From: Enterococcus raffinosus
Lineage (GTDB): Bacteria > Bacillota > Bacilli > Lactobacillales > Enterococcaceae
DNA length: 64,000 bases
Assembly (NCBI RefSeq): GCF_018917525.1
Contig: NZ_JAHLOS010000016.1
Location: 22,710-86,709 of the forward strand
Direction: 5' to 3'
Shown: positions 42,920-52,035 of the stretch, piece after piece
Layout: each line of letters starts with the position of its first letter
Numbering within the stretch: position 1 is the stretch's first letter
Notes under the pieces: generated by a model
What the model was told of the DNA's origin: nothing
Databases searched by the model: none
Seen by the model: the letters and a program-made list of their open reading frames with translations, nothing else
Translations under genes and position numbers: made by a program

Positions 42920-44245
42920 TTAGAATTCAACCATGGTCTTCGTTGACCAGCCAACTACTTGATCTCCGCAGAACATTGCATTGTTCTCCATAATAATCGA
43001 CCCATCTGATTTTACTGAGGCTCCTAGAATTTCATCATTTGACCAGCCGCCAGAAAGCCCATCTCTAGCCAAAGCTTGTAATTCTCCTAATACTGTCTTC
43101 ATTGGCGGCAGCTCAATCAACGTTGAAACGTTCCCCGCTGAAACGATCGCATCACATTTTTCGTCCATCGATACAAGTGGCTGGCTGGCACCATCGCGCC
43201 CTGTACATTCATTGGTCAAACCAACTGTTTTCACTCCAGCGTCCTCCAAAGCTACGTAGCACGCAGTGAAGTCGGCATCTGGATTTCCATATCCTTCTTC
43301 AGCAACCACTGCACTGTCAGCACCTAGACTTTTCGCCATTTGTGCCACAAAAAGGGCTGCGCGTTCCTTTTGTTCTAATGCAACATTCAAGTTTGACATA
43401 ATGATTCCTAGGAAATTGATAGTCTTCCCATGTTCCTCGTATAATCGCTTAATCATTGGAAAGTTCTGGAAGTCATACGTTGACCATTTTGACGAACAAG
43501 GCATAAAGGAGCCAGAAATCATCGCCCCATCCAAGACTTCGTTTGGATGCATGAAGGTTGGCAGCATCAAATTACAATCCCAGCCGTAATTCAAATCATT
43601 ATAGCCTGGGTCTTCCATTTGTGATTGCGGCTGTAAAACAAAGACTACACTTGGCAGCTTGTTGACCGCTTCACTGCGTTTTGTCACTGGCTCCAATTCA
43701 TAGGTTTCTACTTCATCTGATTTCAAGCCCTTAGTTACTGCTCCGATATATTCAGCGAGACGCATCCCTGCCCAGCGTAATGCATGATTTTTCTTTTGCT
43801 GCTCATGCCATTCGAATTCTTCATCGGTGTCAGCCACTAGTACAACATTTTGAAGTTGAGAATAGTAGGTATATTTTGCCCCTTCTCCACTCATATCGAT
43901 CAGTCCATCTTGAAAGCCGCCCCAATGTTGTCCAACAACTAAGACACTCATATCTTTTAACGCATGAGTCACACCATCACCCGCTTGCATCAATTTCCCA
44001 GTTACGCCTGGAAAAACTGGTCCACCTCCAACACGATAACGAGGTTCAATCGCTTCCTTTACCGGAACTAATCGGACTTCATCCCCGGGTTTAACGATAT
44101 GCAGTTCTGCTTCTGTGATATGTTCGTCTTCAAAAACAACGTCTAACGCTTCCTTTTTATTAATCATCAAGATCCCATCGGCATACTCTGTTTTTTCACC
44201 GAATTGAATATCTTTGACATGAAAATTTGCAATATCTAACTTCAT
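42920..44245 (-). CDS. grdI: Component B pyruvoyl proprotein, GrdE/GrdI type
   Basis: A 441-residue proprotein. MKLDIANFHVKDIQFGEKTE, WGGFQDGLIDMSGEGAKYTY and HPNEVLDGAMISGSF are characteristic of GrdE/GrdG/GrdI. Family members cleave themselves to give two subunits and a pyruvoyl group that forms a Schiff base with the amine substrate. Known processing occurs at a cysteine near residue 240; candidates here are Cys224 (WDCN) and Cys250 (FMPCSS), and I cannot choose. The WGGFQDGLIDM/KYTYYSQL region looked closer to betaine/sarcosine than glycine versions from memory. Good AAGGAG ribosome binding site. Confidence 0.88.
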   Translation of the reverse strand: MKLDIANFHVKDIQFGEKTEYADGILMINKKEALDVVFEDEHITEAELHIVKPGDEVRLVPVKEAIEPRYRVGGGPVFPGVTGKLMQAGDGVTHALKDMSVLVVGQHWGGFQDGLIDMSGEGAKYTYYSQLQNVVLVADTDEEFEWHEQQKKNHALRWAGMRLAEYIGAVTKGLKSDEVETYELEPVTKRSEAVNKLPSVVFVLQPQSQMEDPGYNDLNYGWDCNLMLPTFMHPNEVLDGAMISGSFMPCSSKWSTYDFQNFPMIKRLYEEHGKTINFLGIIMSNLNVALEQKERAALFVAQMAKSLGADSAVVAEEGYGNPDADFTACYVALEDAGVKTVGLTNECTGRDGASQPLVSMDEKCDAIVSAGNVSTLIELPPMKTVLGELQALARDGLSGGWSNDEILGASVKSDGSIIMENNAMFCGDQVVGWSTKTMVEF

Positions 44246-44343
44246 TTGCTTGCTCCTTCCTCAATTCAATGCATCTAGTTTGAATGTTCTTTAATAGAGT
44301 GAAAATCTGATATTTCTTGCGCAAAACATCCACGATCGATAAC

Positions 44344-45501
44344 TCAGCTTCCAATATAGCCACTATCAGCCAAACAAGCCTTTGCTTCGGTCAAGCGTTT
44401 TTCCGCAATCATTACGACTGGACCGGTACACCCCATACCGCTCTCCGCGTATATTCCTTGCTTCCATAAATGGTGGACAGCATCCTCTAAATCCAAGATT
44501 TCAACTCCGTGAATCTCTTCGGTTACGATTTCTTTATCTGGCTGAGAAACTTCGTCTTGCATCGTTTCTTTTTGTGGTTGAGCCGTTTTTAACAACGTTT
44601 CCAAAGACGCTTGCTTCAATTTAGCAAATTCCGCTTCCTGAATTTTCTGGAAGTTTCCTCGAACCAACTCGTCGGCGAATTCAATCGCCCCGCTTACCAC
44701 AGGTGCTCCTGAAGCACGTGAAACGATCATAATCAATTTATCCATTTCTTCTCCGACACCAGGCCCATAACCAAAGCCTAAGGATTCATAATTTCCACCA
44801 GTGCTATAAGAAGAAAAGATTTTCTGCAAAATATTTCCTGTTAACGAATCCATCACCATAACATCACAAGTACCGTCAAGGACATCATTGCCGCGCATCA
44901 CCGCTCCACCATCACTGCGATTCGATTTTGCAAAGTGGATCGGATAACCATTGTCCACCAGTCGCTTTAACGTAATCTCTGCTTGGCGCGCACCATCAAT
45001 ATTCAATAGCCCTACGGTTGGTTCTGCAATACCGCAGGCCTTCGCCGTGATAATGCCATACAAAGCATTTAATACTAAAGCTTCTATTCGTGTTAGTGCA
45101 GAGGTACCCGTTGTTGTCGCTAGATACATATGTTTCCCTTTTGCTGGAGTAAGCACTCTGCCAACAGTAGAAACGCCGATTGGAAACGGATAATGCATCG
45201 TCACACCAGCATCCGCAATCCCTTTATTCAACAGCTCCTCTAACTTCTTTTGCCCTTCGTCCGCATCTGAAACCAAGAAACTTTCAATCCCGGAATAGTC
45301 AATTTCCTGTGTACCAATAACTTTTATAGAAATTCCTTTGTCTGCTACCATTTTCGCCGCTTCAATCAGCTCCGCTTCACCCTGTTCGCTTCCTAAAGCG
45401 GTCAAAGCTACTGTTGAGGAAACACCTCGGCCAGTCTCCAACGTGTTCGCAAGACCGTGAAATACATCCGCAATTATTTGTTTAGTTTCTCTTTCGGCCA
45501 T
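44344..45501 (-). CDS. grdD: Glycine/sarcosine/betaine reductase component C, beta subunit
   Basis: A 385-residue protein related to PlsX/phosphate acetyltransferase folds. LTALGSEQGEAELIEAA, VMRGNDVLDGTCDVMVMDSL and the C-terminal YAESGMGCTGPVVMIAE are GrdD hallmarks; the Cys in GMGCTGP takes the acetyl or carboxymethyl group. With GrdC it converts the selenoprotein A-bound carboxymethyl to acetyl phosphate. ATG 45501 lies 4 bp after the GrdC stop. Confidence 0.93.
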   Translation of the reverse strand: MAERETKQIIADVFHGLANTLETGRGVSSTVALTALGSEQGEAELIEAAKMVADKGISIKVIGTQEIDYSGIESFLVSDADEGQKKLEELLNKGIADAGVTMHYPFPIGVSTVGRVLTPAKGKHMYLATTTGTSALTRIEALVLNALYGIITAKACGIAEPTVGLLNIDGARQAEITLKRLVDNGYPIHFAKSNRSDGGAVMRGNDVLDGTCDVMVMDSLTGNILQKIFSSYSTGGNYESLGFGYGPGVGEEMDKLIMIVSRASGAPVVSGAIEFADELVRGNFQKIQEAEFAKLKQASLETLLKTAQPQKETMQDEVSQPDKEIVTEEIHGVEILDLEDAVHHLWKQGIYAESGMGCTGPVVMIAEKRLTEAKACLADSGYIGS

Positions 45502-45505
45502 AGGA

Positions 45506-47041
45506 TCACTCCTCTAGCTTTCCAGCAAGATGGCTCGCGAAGTCCCGTAAAGATTCCGCGATCAATTGCTTGATTTGATCTTCGGAAACAGTTTCCTCCT
45601 GTTTCCCGCTATTTTTTTGCAACACAAATGAAATGCCATCAAATAAATTCGTCATTCGGCCTAAGAAGAGACTGCCTTTTCCGACAAACATTGCTCGATT
45701 GACCTTATCAGCCATAATATCATTTCGTCCGAAGCCAAGATATGGGATACCAGATGGAATATGACCTTGAGTCGGTGCCCAGCCGACCATTCCGTGCTGC
45801 TTCACAAAATCAGCTAGTTCGGATTTTTGAATTTGTTTTTTCATTACTGCTAGAGCACCAATCATTTTATAGTTCGCTTCAGGCACATTTCCTGCTCCCG
45901 CTGGTTTAGTAATATCAGGGTTTTGCATCTCAACAGAATATTTATCGATATCGGTTAGTTTTAAGCCAGCATTTTCTAATGGGATGCTGGTTAATGATGA
46001 AATCACCTTTTGTGGTGAGGCTCCTGTACCAACCGTATGACGTCCAACAATATCGATGTTTAGCTCTGGACTGACTCCATCATTTTCAGAGATTAAGACT
46101 GCAAAACTTGCGACACAATCCTCTAAAATCGGTAACCCTTTGTTCAAATGGTCTTTCCCGTTCATACCCAACTTCGCAGTTGAACCGCCGGCAGCCACGA
46201 TAACATTTTTGAAGACACCGGATTTTACTAATGAAGCGGCTTGAATCAAAGCATGCGTCGGTCCAGCACAAAAACCACGAACATCGCTGCCAGTTGCATT
46301 CTCCAACCCAGCCATTTCCGCTGCTGCCTTTGCAAAGTTCCCGCCGCCACGTTGATTCATATCTCCGCAGGCTTCTTCTGAACATTCCAACACATATTCA
46401 ACTTCACTTTTATCAATTCCTGTTTGCTGCAACAAATGCAGGATCGCAATTGTACACGAAGCTTTCGAAACAAGATTTTCAAAAATGACATGCGCAAACA
46501 AGGTATCATCTAAATTATGAGCGGCTTTCACACAGCCTACGATTTCGCCATTAAAATAGAGCGGTTCAGCCTGTTCAATTTCGATGAAACCTGAGATTTC
46601 TTCCGAGGATACCTCTTCTGAAAGCTTTGCTAAAATTTTTTCATCCAATAGTGGATGCTGATCTAATTTATCTTTTACTGTTTTACTAAATTCATCGCTC
46701 AATTTGACCAAATCAAACACATCGACATATTTCATCATGCCGATAAACTCGTCTTCAGGCATGATCTCCCCAAAAACGCCTTGGCGCTTGTTCTCAGCTT
46801 TTTTATCATACCAAGGGGTCTCGATTGTTTCGAGTTCTTCTGGTGTCATATTTCCGATATAGACTTGATTCGGTGGATAAGTAACACAAGTTTCGTAATC
46901 ACGTAGATGGTTGCTTATTTCTTTCAAGTATTCTGAATCAGGATCAATTTTTCTCTGAAGTGTTTGAGTAGTGCCGTTGTGGACTACCATATCTGGGGTA
47001 TGTGCAAGAAAATAGCTCGACCCTTTCAATACGCTATACAT
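45506..47041 (-). CDS. grdC: Glycine/sarcosine/betaine reductase component C, alpha subunit
   Basis: About 511 residues, thiolase/FabH-like. MYSVLKGSSYFLAHTPDMVV, CSEEACGDMNQRGGGNFAKA (active-site Cys region), VRGFCAGPTHALIQAASLVK and VGWAPTQGHIPSGIPYLGFG are GrdC signatures. It forms the acetyl-transfer complex with GrdD, using Cys-bound acetyl. ATG 47041 is favoured, because GAAAGGA lies 7 nt upstream; the frame extends to 47062. A 10-bp hairpin separates it from grdA. Confidence 0.93.
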   Translation of the reverse strand: MYSVLKGSSYFLAHTPDMVVHNGTTQTLQRKIDPDSEYLKEISNHLRDYETCVTYPPNQVYIGNMTPEELETIETPWYDKKAENKRQGVFGEIMPEDEFIGMMKYVDVFDLVKLSDEFSKTVKDKLDQHPLLDEKILAKLSEEVSSEEISGFIEIEQAEPLYFNGEIVGCVKAAHNLDDTLFAHVIFENLVSKASCTIAILHLLQQTGIDKSEVEYVLECSEEACGDMNQRGGGNFAKAAAEMAGLENATGSDVRGFCAGPTHALIQAASLVKSGVFKNVIVAAGGSTAKLGMNGKDHLNKGLPILEDCVASFAVLISENDGVSPELNIDIVGRHTVGTGASPQKVISSLTSIPLENAGLKLTDIDKYSVEMQNPDITKPAGAGNVPEANYKMIGALAVMKKQIQKSELADFVKQHGMVGWAPTQGHIPSGIPYLGFGRNDIMADKVNRAMFVGKGSLFLGRMTNLFDGISFVLQKNSGKQEETVSEDQIKQLIAESLRDFASHLAGKLEE

Positions 47042-47070
47042 AGAAACATCCTTTCTTTTCAAAATTGTGG

Positions 47071-47104
47071 GATGATGCTGAACAGGCTAGTGTCCAGCAT
47101 CATC
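47071..47104. other. Intercistronic hairpin between grdA and grdC
   Basis: GATGATGCTG (47071-47080) pairs perfectly with CAGCATCATC (47095-47104). The minus strand has no T run after it, so it may protect the upstream grdA message or act as a partial brake. Confidence 0.5.
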
Positions 47105-47124
47105 AAAAAAGCTGCACATTGAAC

Positions 47125-47589
47125 CTATTCACTTACTTGACTTCGAATTGAAGTCATTTCGTCGACGATATCGTCAACGTCTAGTACCATTTCCATCATG
47201 CCAACTTGTTCCTCATACAGCTCAGAGTCGATCGCTTCTTTCATTTCTGGTTCCACGATATGATATACGTCAAGTCCTAACTGGACTCCCGCTAATGGAC
47301 CGGCATACGTAGGGTCTCCCAAAGTTACAGTTTCGGCCGCTAAACCAGCAGCTTCACCTTCTGCCGCACCAAGAATAACAACGATATTCTCAGCACCGAA
47401 TTCCTCTGTAAATTCTTTTACCCTCTTTTGATTCTCCAGATCCATTGCGCCCGCGGCCGTTCAGACAAAGCATTCTGTGGATGAGAATACTATATCTACG
47501 CCTAATGGTTTCACACATTCTTCAATGGCTTGACCAGGAACGCCGTCTCTGTCGCCGAGGATGATAACTTTTTTGTCTTTCAGCAACAT
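47125..47589 (-). CDS. grdA: Glycine/sarcosine/betaine reductase selenoprotein A
   Basis: A 154-residue protein when the in-frame TGA at 47463-47461 is read as selenocysteine (Sec43). The motif [20 protein letters not shown] is the classical GrdA site, with Cys40 and Sec43 forming the redox CxxU pair. N-terminal [20 protein letters not shown] and C-terminal [20 protein letters not shown] complete the family pattern. ATG 47589 has AAGGAGGAATC as ribosome binding site. GrdA carries the Se-carboxymethyl intermediate from component B to component C and is reduced by thioredoxin. A gene caller not allowing UGA starts it at 47445 and loses the active site. Confidence 0.95.
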
Positions 47590-47633
47590 CTTGATTCCTC
47601 CTTGTTTTTTTATTATTTAAACGGTTTTATCCG

Positions 47634-47951
47634 TTAAATATACTTTTTGATCATGGCCTCTACATTTTCAGGAGTTGCGTCATCCTTTACCAATTCTTCG
47701 ACCTTTTCGCCGTCTTGATAAATTGCAATAACTGGTATCCCCAAAATTTTTTGACCGATCGACACTCTTCTGGCTTTCGCAGTATCCAATTTGGCAAAAG
47801 GAATTTTACCACTATATTTATCAGCGAATTCTTCGATACTCGGCATCAGTGCCTGACACGGTTCGCAGGTTTCTGAGAAGAAATCAACCAGCATCATCCC
47901 CTCACTTTGCAAGACCTCTGCTTCAAAATTCTTTTTATTTAACACTTTCAT
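47634..47951 (-). CDS. trxA: Thioredoxin of the reductase operon
   Basis: A 105-residue thioredoxin fold. The active site is ETCEPCQALMPS (CEPC rather than the common CGPC), with the cis-Pro in GIPVIAIYQDG. Grd clusters in clostridia carry similarly atypical thioredoxins dedicated to reducing the selenenylsulfide of GrdA. It lies between trxB and grdA with AAGGAG ribosome binding site, so electron flow NADPH-TrxB-TrxA-GrdA is coherent. Confidence 0.92.
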   Translation of the reverse strand: MKVLNKKNFEAEVLQSEGMMLVDFFSETCEPCQALMPSIEEFADKYSGKIPFAKLDTAKARRVSIGQKILGIPVIAIYQDGEKVEELVKDDATPENVEAMIKKYI

Positions 47952-48033
47952 CTTTTCACTACTCCTTATTCAGATTAATGTATTCATTTTTCCCCAGAGA
48001 AAAATAATTTTGATCCACACTTCAAGAAAAATG

Positions 48034-48963
48034 CTAATGATGCAAATACTTTTCGACTGCGACAGCCGCTGTACAACCATCACCGCTGGCAGTAACGACC
48101 TGACGAACATTTTTCACTCGAACATCTCCCGCCGCATACACGCCTGGAACATTTGTCGCCATTTTTTCATCGGTTTTAATGTAGCCATTTTCCATTTCTA
48201 CGACATTTTCAAAAATTTTCGACTGTGGTAAGTAGCCGATAAAGCTAAAAACACCGATCAACCCATCTTCTTCGTCAGCTTCGAAGCGCGTTGTTTCATT
48301 TGTTTCGGTGTTCCGGATCGTGATCGCTTCAACGATACCGTCACCTTCAAGACTTTCCACGACAGAATTGTAAACATAGTGAACTTTCTCGTTCGCCATT
48401 ATTTGTTCAATCGCAATGGCATCTGCCGTTAACTCTGCTAGATTCTGAATGATCGTCACTTTTCGGGCAAAGGTCGACAAGAACATCGCTTCCTCTACCG
48501 CTGAATTCCCGCCGCCGATCACAAAAACTTCCATGTCCTCGAAAAAGGCTGCATCACAAGTTGCACAGTAAGAAAGACCTTTTCCCATAAACTCTTTCTC
48601 ATTTGCACAACCAATTGGACGTGGAAATGCCCCCGAGGCGATGATCACTGAGCGACCTTGATACTCTTCTTTTTTTCCTTTGATGACCTTCACGTCATTA
48701 GACAGCTCCACATCAACGATCGTATCTGCAGCCCGTTCAACCCCAAAAGAAGCCACCTGTTCCGTCATTCGTTTAATCAACGAACGACCAGATTCTTTTT
48801 CGAGACTTCCCGGATAATTTTCAATCTCAGAGGTCAAAATGATCTGTCCGCCATCCTTTCCTTTTTCAATTAGTAACGTCTTTAGTCTCGCCCGACCGGC
48901 ATAAATAGCAGCTGACAAGCCAGCAGGCCCGGCACCGATGATGATTACGTCATACATTTGCAT
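48034..48963 (-). CDS. trxB: Thioredoxin reductase
   Basis: A 309-residue flavoprotein. FAD motif VIIGAGPAGLSAAIYAGR, redox pair in YCATCDAAFFE (CATC), NAD(P)H motif VIGGGNSAVEEAMFLS, and C-terminal FAD motif GVYAAGDVRVKNVRQVVTAS. It is the first gene of the reductase operon, supplying electrons via TrxA. ATG 48963 has GGAGGATAGGT upstream. Its 600-bp upstream region has a strong palindrome. Confidence 0.95.
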   Translation of the reverse strand: MQMYDVIIIGAGPAGLSAAIYAGRARLKTLLIEKGKDGGQIILTSEIENYPGSLEKESGRSLIKRMTEQVASFGVERAADTIVDVELSNDVKVIKGKKEEYQGRSVIIASGAFPRPIGCANEKEFMGKGLSYCATCDAAFFEDMEVFVIGGGNSAVEEAMFLSTFARKVTIIQNLAELTADAIAIEQIMANEKVHYVYNSVVESLEGDGIVEAITIRNTETNETTRFEADEEDGLIGVFSFIGYLPQSKIFENVVEMENGYIKTDEKMATNVPGVYAAGDVRVKNVRQVVTASGDGCTAAVAVEKYLHH

Positions 48964-49543
48964 ACCTATCCTCCATCCCTTTCTTTATAAAATACGATGT
49001 TTAGCCATCGTGATTTTCAAAAAAACAACTCTTTTTTGATAGCGCTCGCTTTTTGTTGTATTGCATAAGGGCTCGAACAAACAATTACTATGTGATTTGT
49101 TGATCAATATTTTTCGGAATATTACTTGTATTTTTTTAAATTTCCCAATCTACTATTAGTCGATTGTCGACAAACGACTAATAATCTCAACCACATTCTA
49201 CCAGCATTAGTAGGACGATGCAATCCATTTTCTACTCAATTCCTTCGTTATTTATCTTAAAAATTAATATTACACCTGTTCTTTTTAAGCAATGATACTT
49301 CTAGATTTGAATAATCCGTTATCATTAATCTGCTTATTTAGTTATCTTTTTCACTTTGTTTTAATCATAGATTTCACCTTCAAACTCCCCACCATTAAAG
49401 TGGTAAAATCCTCTATTTCATCTTGAGCAATTGCAAGCCCTCTTTAATACAAGTTAAGAAATTTACTTTTTGTTTTCTTATAAGTAATCAACTGTTTTTT
49501 ATTGTCAGACGCTTTTTCAAGTTATAAAAAATTCAACCAACAA
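48964..49543 (-). promoter_or_regulatory. Upstream region of the trxB-grd operon
   Basis: About 580 bp of AT-rich DNA without a gene. Apart from the large palindrome (49154-49183) it holds a candidate promoter on the minus strand, TTGGGA-18-TAATAT, just downstream of it (about 49120-49149). The great distance from TSS to start (about 150 nt) leaves room for a leader. No riboswitch is recognised. Confidence 0.4.
49154..49183. promoter_or_regulatory. 30-bp near-perfect palindrome, candidate GntR-FCD operator
   Basis: TATTAGTCG (49154-49162) and CGACTAATA (49175-49183) are perfect inverted arms, and the centre TTGTCGACAA (49164-49173) is itself palindromic. Only the A/A pair at 49163/49174 breaks the symmetry. 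The centre resembles the TNGT-N-ACNA half-sites of FCD-type GntR proteins. Confidence 0.65.
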
Positions 49544-49580
49544 CAAAAAACCAGAGAAAAAATTTCTCTGGTTAAAAAAT
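49544..49580 (-). terminator. Terminator of the hypD-type gene
   Basis: AACCAGAGAAA (49549-49559) pairs with TTTCTCTGGTT (49563-49573), followed by a T run on the minus strand. Confidence 0.88.
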
Positions 49581-49592
49581 TGTTTTATTCAC

Positions 49593-51995
49593 TTATCCAA
49601 AAGCTTGCTCCGTCCGTGAAATAATCTCATCCTGCAAGGCTTTTTCTAAATTGTTAAAGTAATCACTGTAACCAGCTACGCGCACGATCAAATTTTCATA
49701 CTCTTTTGGATGTTTTTGTGCCTTCAGCAGCGTTTCACGATCAATTACGTTGAACTGAATATGATGTCCGTCTAATGCAAAGTAACTGCGAACCAGTGAA
49801 GCCATATTAGTGATACCAGCTTCTCCGGCTACTACACTCGGGGTAAATTTCTGATTCAGCAAAGCCCCGCCGGTTTTTGTTTGATCAATTTTCGACGCTG
49901 ACTTAATCACCGCAGTCGGACCGTTGCGATCCGCCCCTTTTTCCGGAGAAATTCCGTCTGGCAATGGAATCCCTTTATGACGCCCATTTGGTGAAGCTTC
50001 CATGACTTGACCAAAGTAAACGTGACAAGTCGTTGGTAAAAATTCCACGACCGTTTTCGATCCTTTCGGTGTTGGGCGACCTGCGATCACCTCTTGCAAT
50101 GAAGCTGCTACATCCCGCAACAATGTATCGGCGTATTCATCATCGTTTCCGTATTTAGGAGTTTCATTATAAACCCGATCATAGATTTCGTCATAATTTT
50201 CAAAATCTGCTTCACAGGCATCCAATAGTTCCTGCATGGTCATCGTTTTTTCTTCAAAAACATTGTGCTTGATCGCTGCTAAGGAATCGGTAATCGTTGC
50301 AATACCGACACATTGGATATAGCTGGTATTATAGCGTGCGCCTCCTGCATTGTAGTCTTTCCCAACTTTAATACAATCATCTGACATCACAGAAAGCAGT
50401 GGTACCGGCATGAACTCCATATACATCCGTTCGATCATGTTATTTCCCGCTACCTTCACATCAACTACGTATTGCAGTTCCTTATGGAAAGCTTCAAAGA
50501 CTTCTTCATAGGTATCCATTTTAGTGAAGTCGCCTACATCGATTCCGACTTGCTTATCAGTGTAATGATCATAGCCGCGATTCATAGCCAGTTCAAATAC
50601 TTTCGGGATATTCAGATAACCGGTCAGCACATAGGCTTCTTTTCCGGCTACACCAACCTCGACACAGCCAGAACAAATCCCGCTTTCTCTAGCATCATCG
50701 ACCGATTTTCCTAGATAGCTCAGCTCTGCCAAAATCGCCTCAGAGTTATACATTGCCGGCTGTCCCCAGCCTTTACGAGAGACCTTCAAAGCTTCTCGCA
50801 GGAATTTTTCAGGGGATTTACGAGAAATTTGTACGTTTGAGCTTGGCTGCAGCAGCTTCATTTCATCCATGACTTCCAGAATCAAATAGCTGACATCACT
50901 GACACCACTTGTTCCGTCTGGACGCAAAGCTCCCGTATTTAAATTACAGAAATCCGTATATGTGCCACTTTCCTTCAATGTGATTCCAACCTTTGGAGGG
51001 GCTGGCTGATTATTGAATTGAATCCATAGATTTTCTAAAAGCTCCCGCGCTTCCTCACGGGTTAAACGACCTTCCTCGATATCCTTTTCATAAAAAGGTT
51101 CTAAATGCTGATCCAACTTACCTGGAGAATAGGCATCCCAGTTGTTCATTTCCACTGTTACACCAATATGCGTGAACCAATACATTTGAATCGCCTGACG
51201 GAAGGTTTGTGGCGCATGCTCTGGTACTACGTCGCAGACTTCCGCTAAATCTAACAATTCCTGTTTCCATTGCGGATCTGTTTCCGTTTCAGCTAAATCA
51301 CGGCATTGCTGCGCATAGCGTTTGCCGTAGATAATCATCCCTTCGCAGACTAGCTTCATGCCCTCTAGTTCTTCTCGTTTATTTAACGCTTCCATATCAT
51401 TGTTATAGTCTAAATTGTCGATTTCTTGTTGAATTTCCGCCTTAAAATCAGCAAAACCCTTCTGATACATTTTTCCATCCGCCACCGTATGACCAGGACC
51501 GCGCTGCATTAGAAATTCGGTATACAAACCGGCATCGAATAATAGATGCCACTCCTCTGGCAGCAGTCGGTTCATACGCGTCATCATGGCACGGTCATGC
51601 CAGTAAGGAATAATAACTTCCTCTTGAATCTGACGATCTTCCTCACTCACCCGGAAGAATACTTTCTCGCGATTGTTCATATTGTCAAAGTCTTCTAAGG
51701 TATGACAGCACAGTTCAGGGAATGTCGGAGCTGCCCATGGTTTATCTCCTTTTTCACCAAGGACCAATGACCCTTTTTCAATATAATTGGTTCGATTCTC
51801 CATGATGTACTTGAAGGCTTTCCCTCGTAAAACAGGTGCAGAAACTTTCCCCTCCCATTTTTTGTAGGCCTCAGTCAAAAGGACAGCTCGTTCCATCGAA
51901 ATACTTGGTGTGCATTCCTTGTCGCTAATTTCCCGTAATCGTTTGATCCGCTCCGTACTTCCCCTTCTTGTTGGTTCTAATGTTAATTCCGCCAT
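49593..51995 (-). CDS. hypD: Glycyl radical enzyme, trans-4-hydroxy-L-proline dehydratase type
   Basis: An 800-residue glycyl radical enzyme. The thiyl Cys444 and Glu446 lie in CSGCVEVG; the glycyl radical Gly775 lies in RVAGYSDYFN. Recalled C. difficile HypD residues (Cys434, Glu436, Gly765; Phe152, His160, Asp278, Ser334, Phe340, Tyr450) all align with a steady offset of 9-10: here Phe161, His169, Asp287, Ser343, Phe349 and Tyr460. This makes a Hyp dehydratase, giving pyrroline-5-carboxylate, the best call. CutC (choline lyase) and PFL fit worse. It is strictly anaerobic, oxygen labile and requires the adjacent activase. Pyrroline-5-carboxylate reductase, usual beside hypD, is not in this window. 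Confidence 0.85.
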   Translation of the reverse strand: MAELTLEPTRRGSTERIKRLREISDKECTPSISMERAVLLTEAYKKWEGKVSAPVLRGKAFKYIMENRTNYIEKGSLVLGEKGDKPWAAPTFPELCCHTLEDFDNMNNREKVFFRVSEEDRQIQEEVIIPYWHDRAMMTRMNRLLPEEWHLLFDAGLYTEFLMQRGPGHTVADGKMYQKGFADFKAEIQQEIDNLDYNNDMEALNKREELEGMKLVCEGMIIYGKRYAQQCRDLAETETDPQWKQELLDLAEVCDVVPEHAPQTFRQAIQMYWFTHIGVTVEMNNWDAYSPGKLDQHLEPFYEKDIEEGRLTREEARELLENLWIQFNNQPAPPKVGITLKESGTYTDFCNLNTGALRPDGTSGVSDVSYLILEVMDEMKLLQPSSNVQISRKSPEKFLREALKVSRKGWGQPAMYNSEAILAELSYLGKSVDDARESGICSGCVEVGVAGKEAYVLTGYLNIPKVFELAMNRGYDHYTDKQVGIDVGDFTKMDTYEEVFEAFHKELQYVVDVKVAGNNMIERMYMEFMPVPLLSVMSDDCIKVGKDYNAGGARYNTSYIQCVGIATITDSLAAIKHNVFEEKTMTMQELLDACEADFENYDEIYDRVYNETPKYGNDDEYADTLLRDVAASLQEVIAGRPTPKGSKTVVEFLPTTCHVYFGQVMEASPNGRHKGIPLPDGISPEKGADRNGPTAVIKSASKIDQTKTGGALLNQKFTPSVVAGEAGITNMASLVRSYFALDGHHIQFNVIDRETLLKAQKHPKEYENLIVRVAGYSDYFNNLEKALQDEIISRTEQAFG

Positions 51996-52035
51996 TGATC
52001 TTCCTCCTATTTTATGTGTTAAGTTGTCTGTTTAC

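Noticed and set aside
47125..47445. A 106-residue gene starting MDLENQKR
   Set aside because: It is the C-terminal part of GrdA; the true start with a ribosome binding site is at 47589.
49593..51995. Calling the glycyl radical enzyme CutC (choline trimethylamine-lyase) because betaine genes are adjacent
   Set aside because: Length and all recalled active-site positions match HypD; the activase and regulator type also do not demand CutC.
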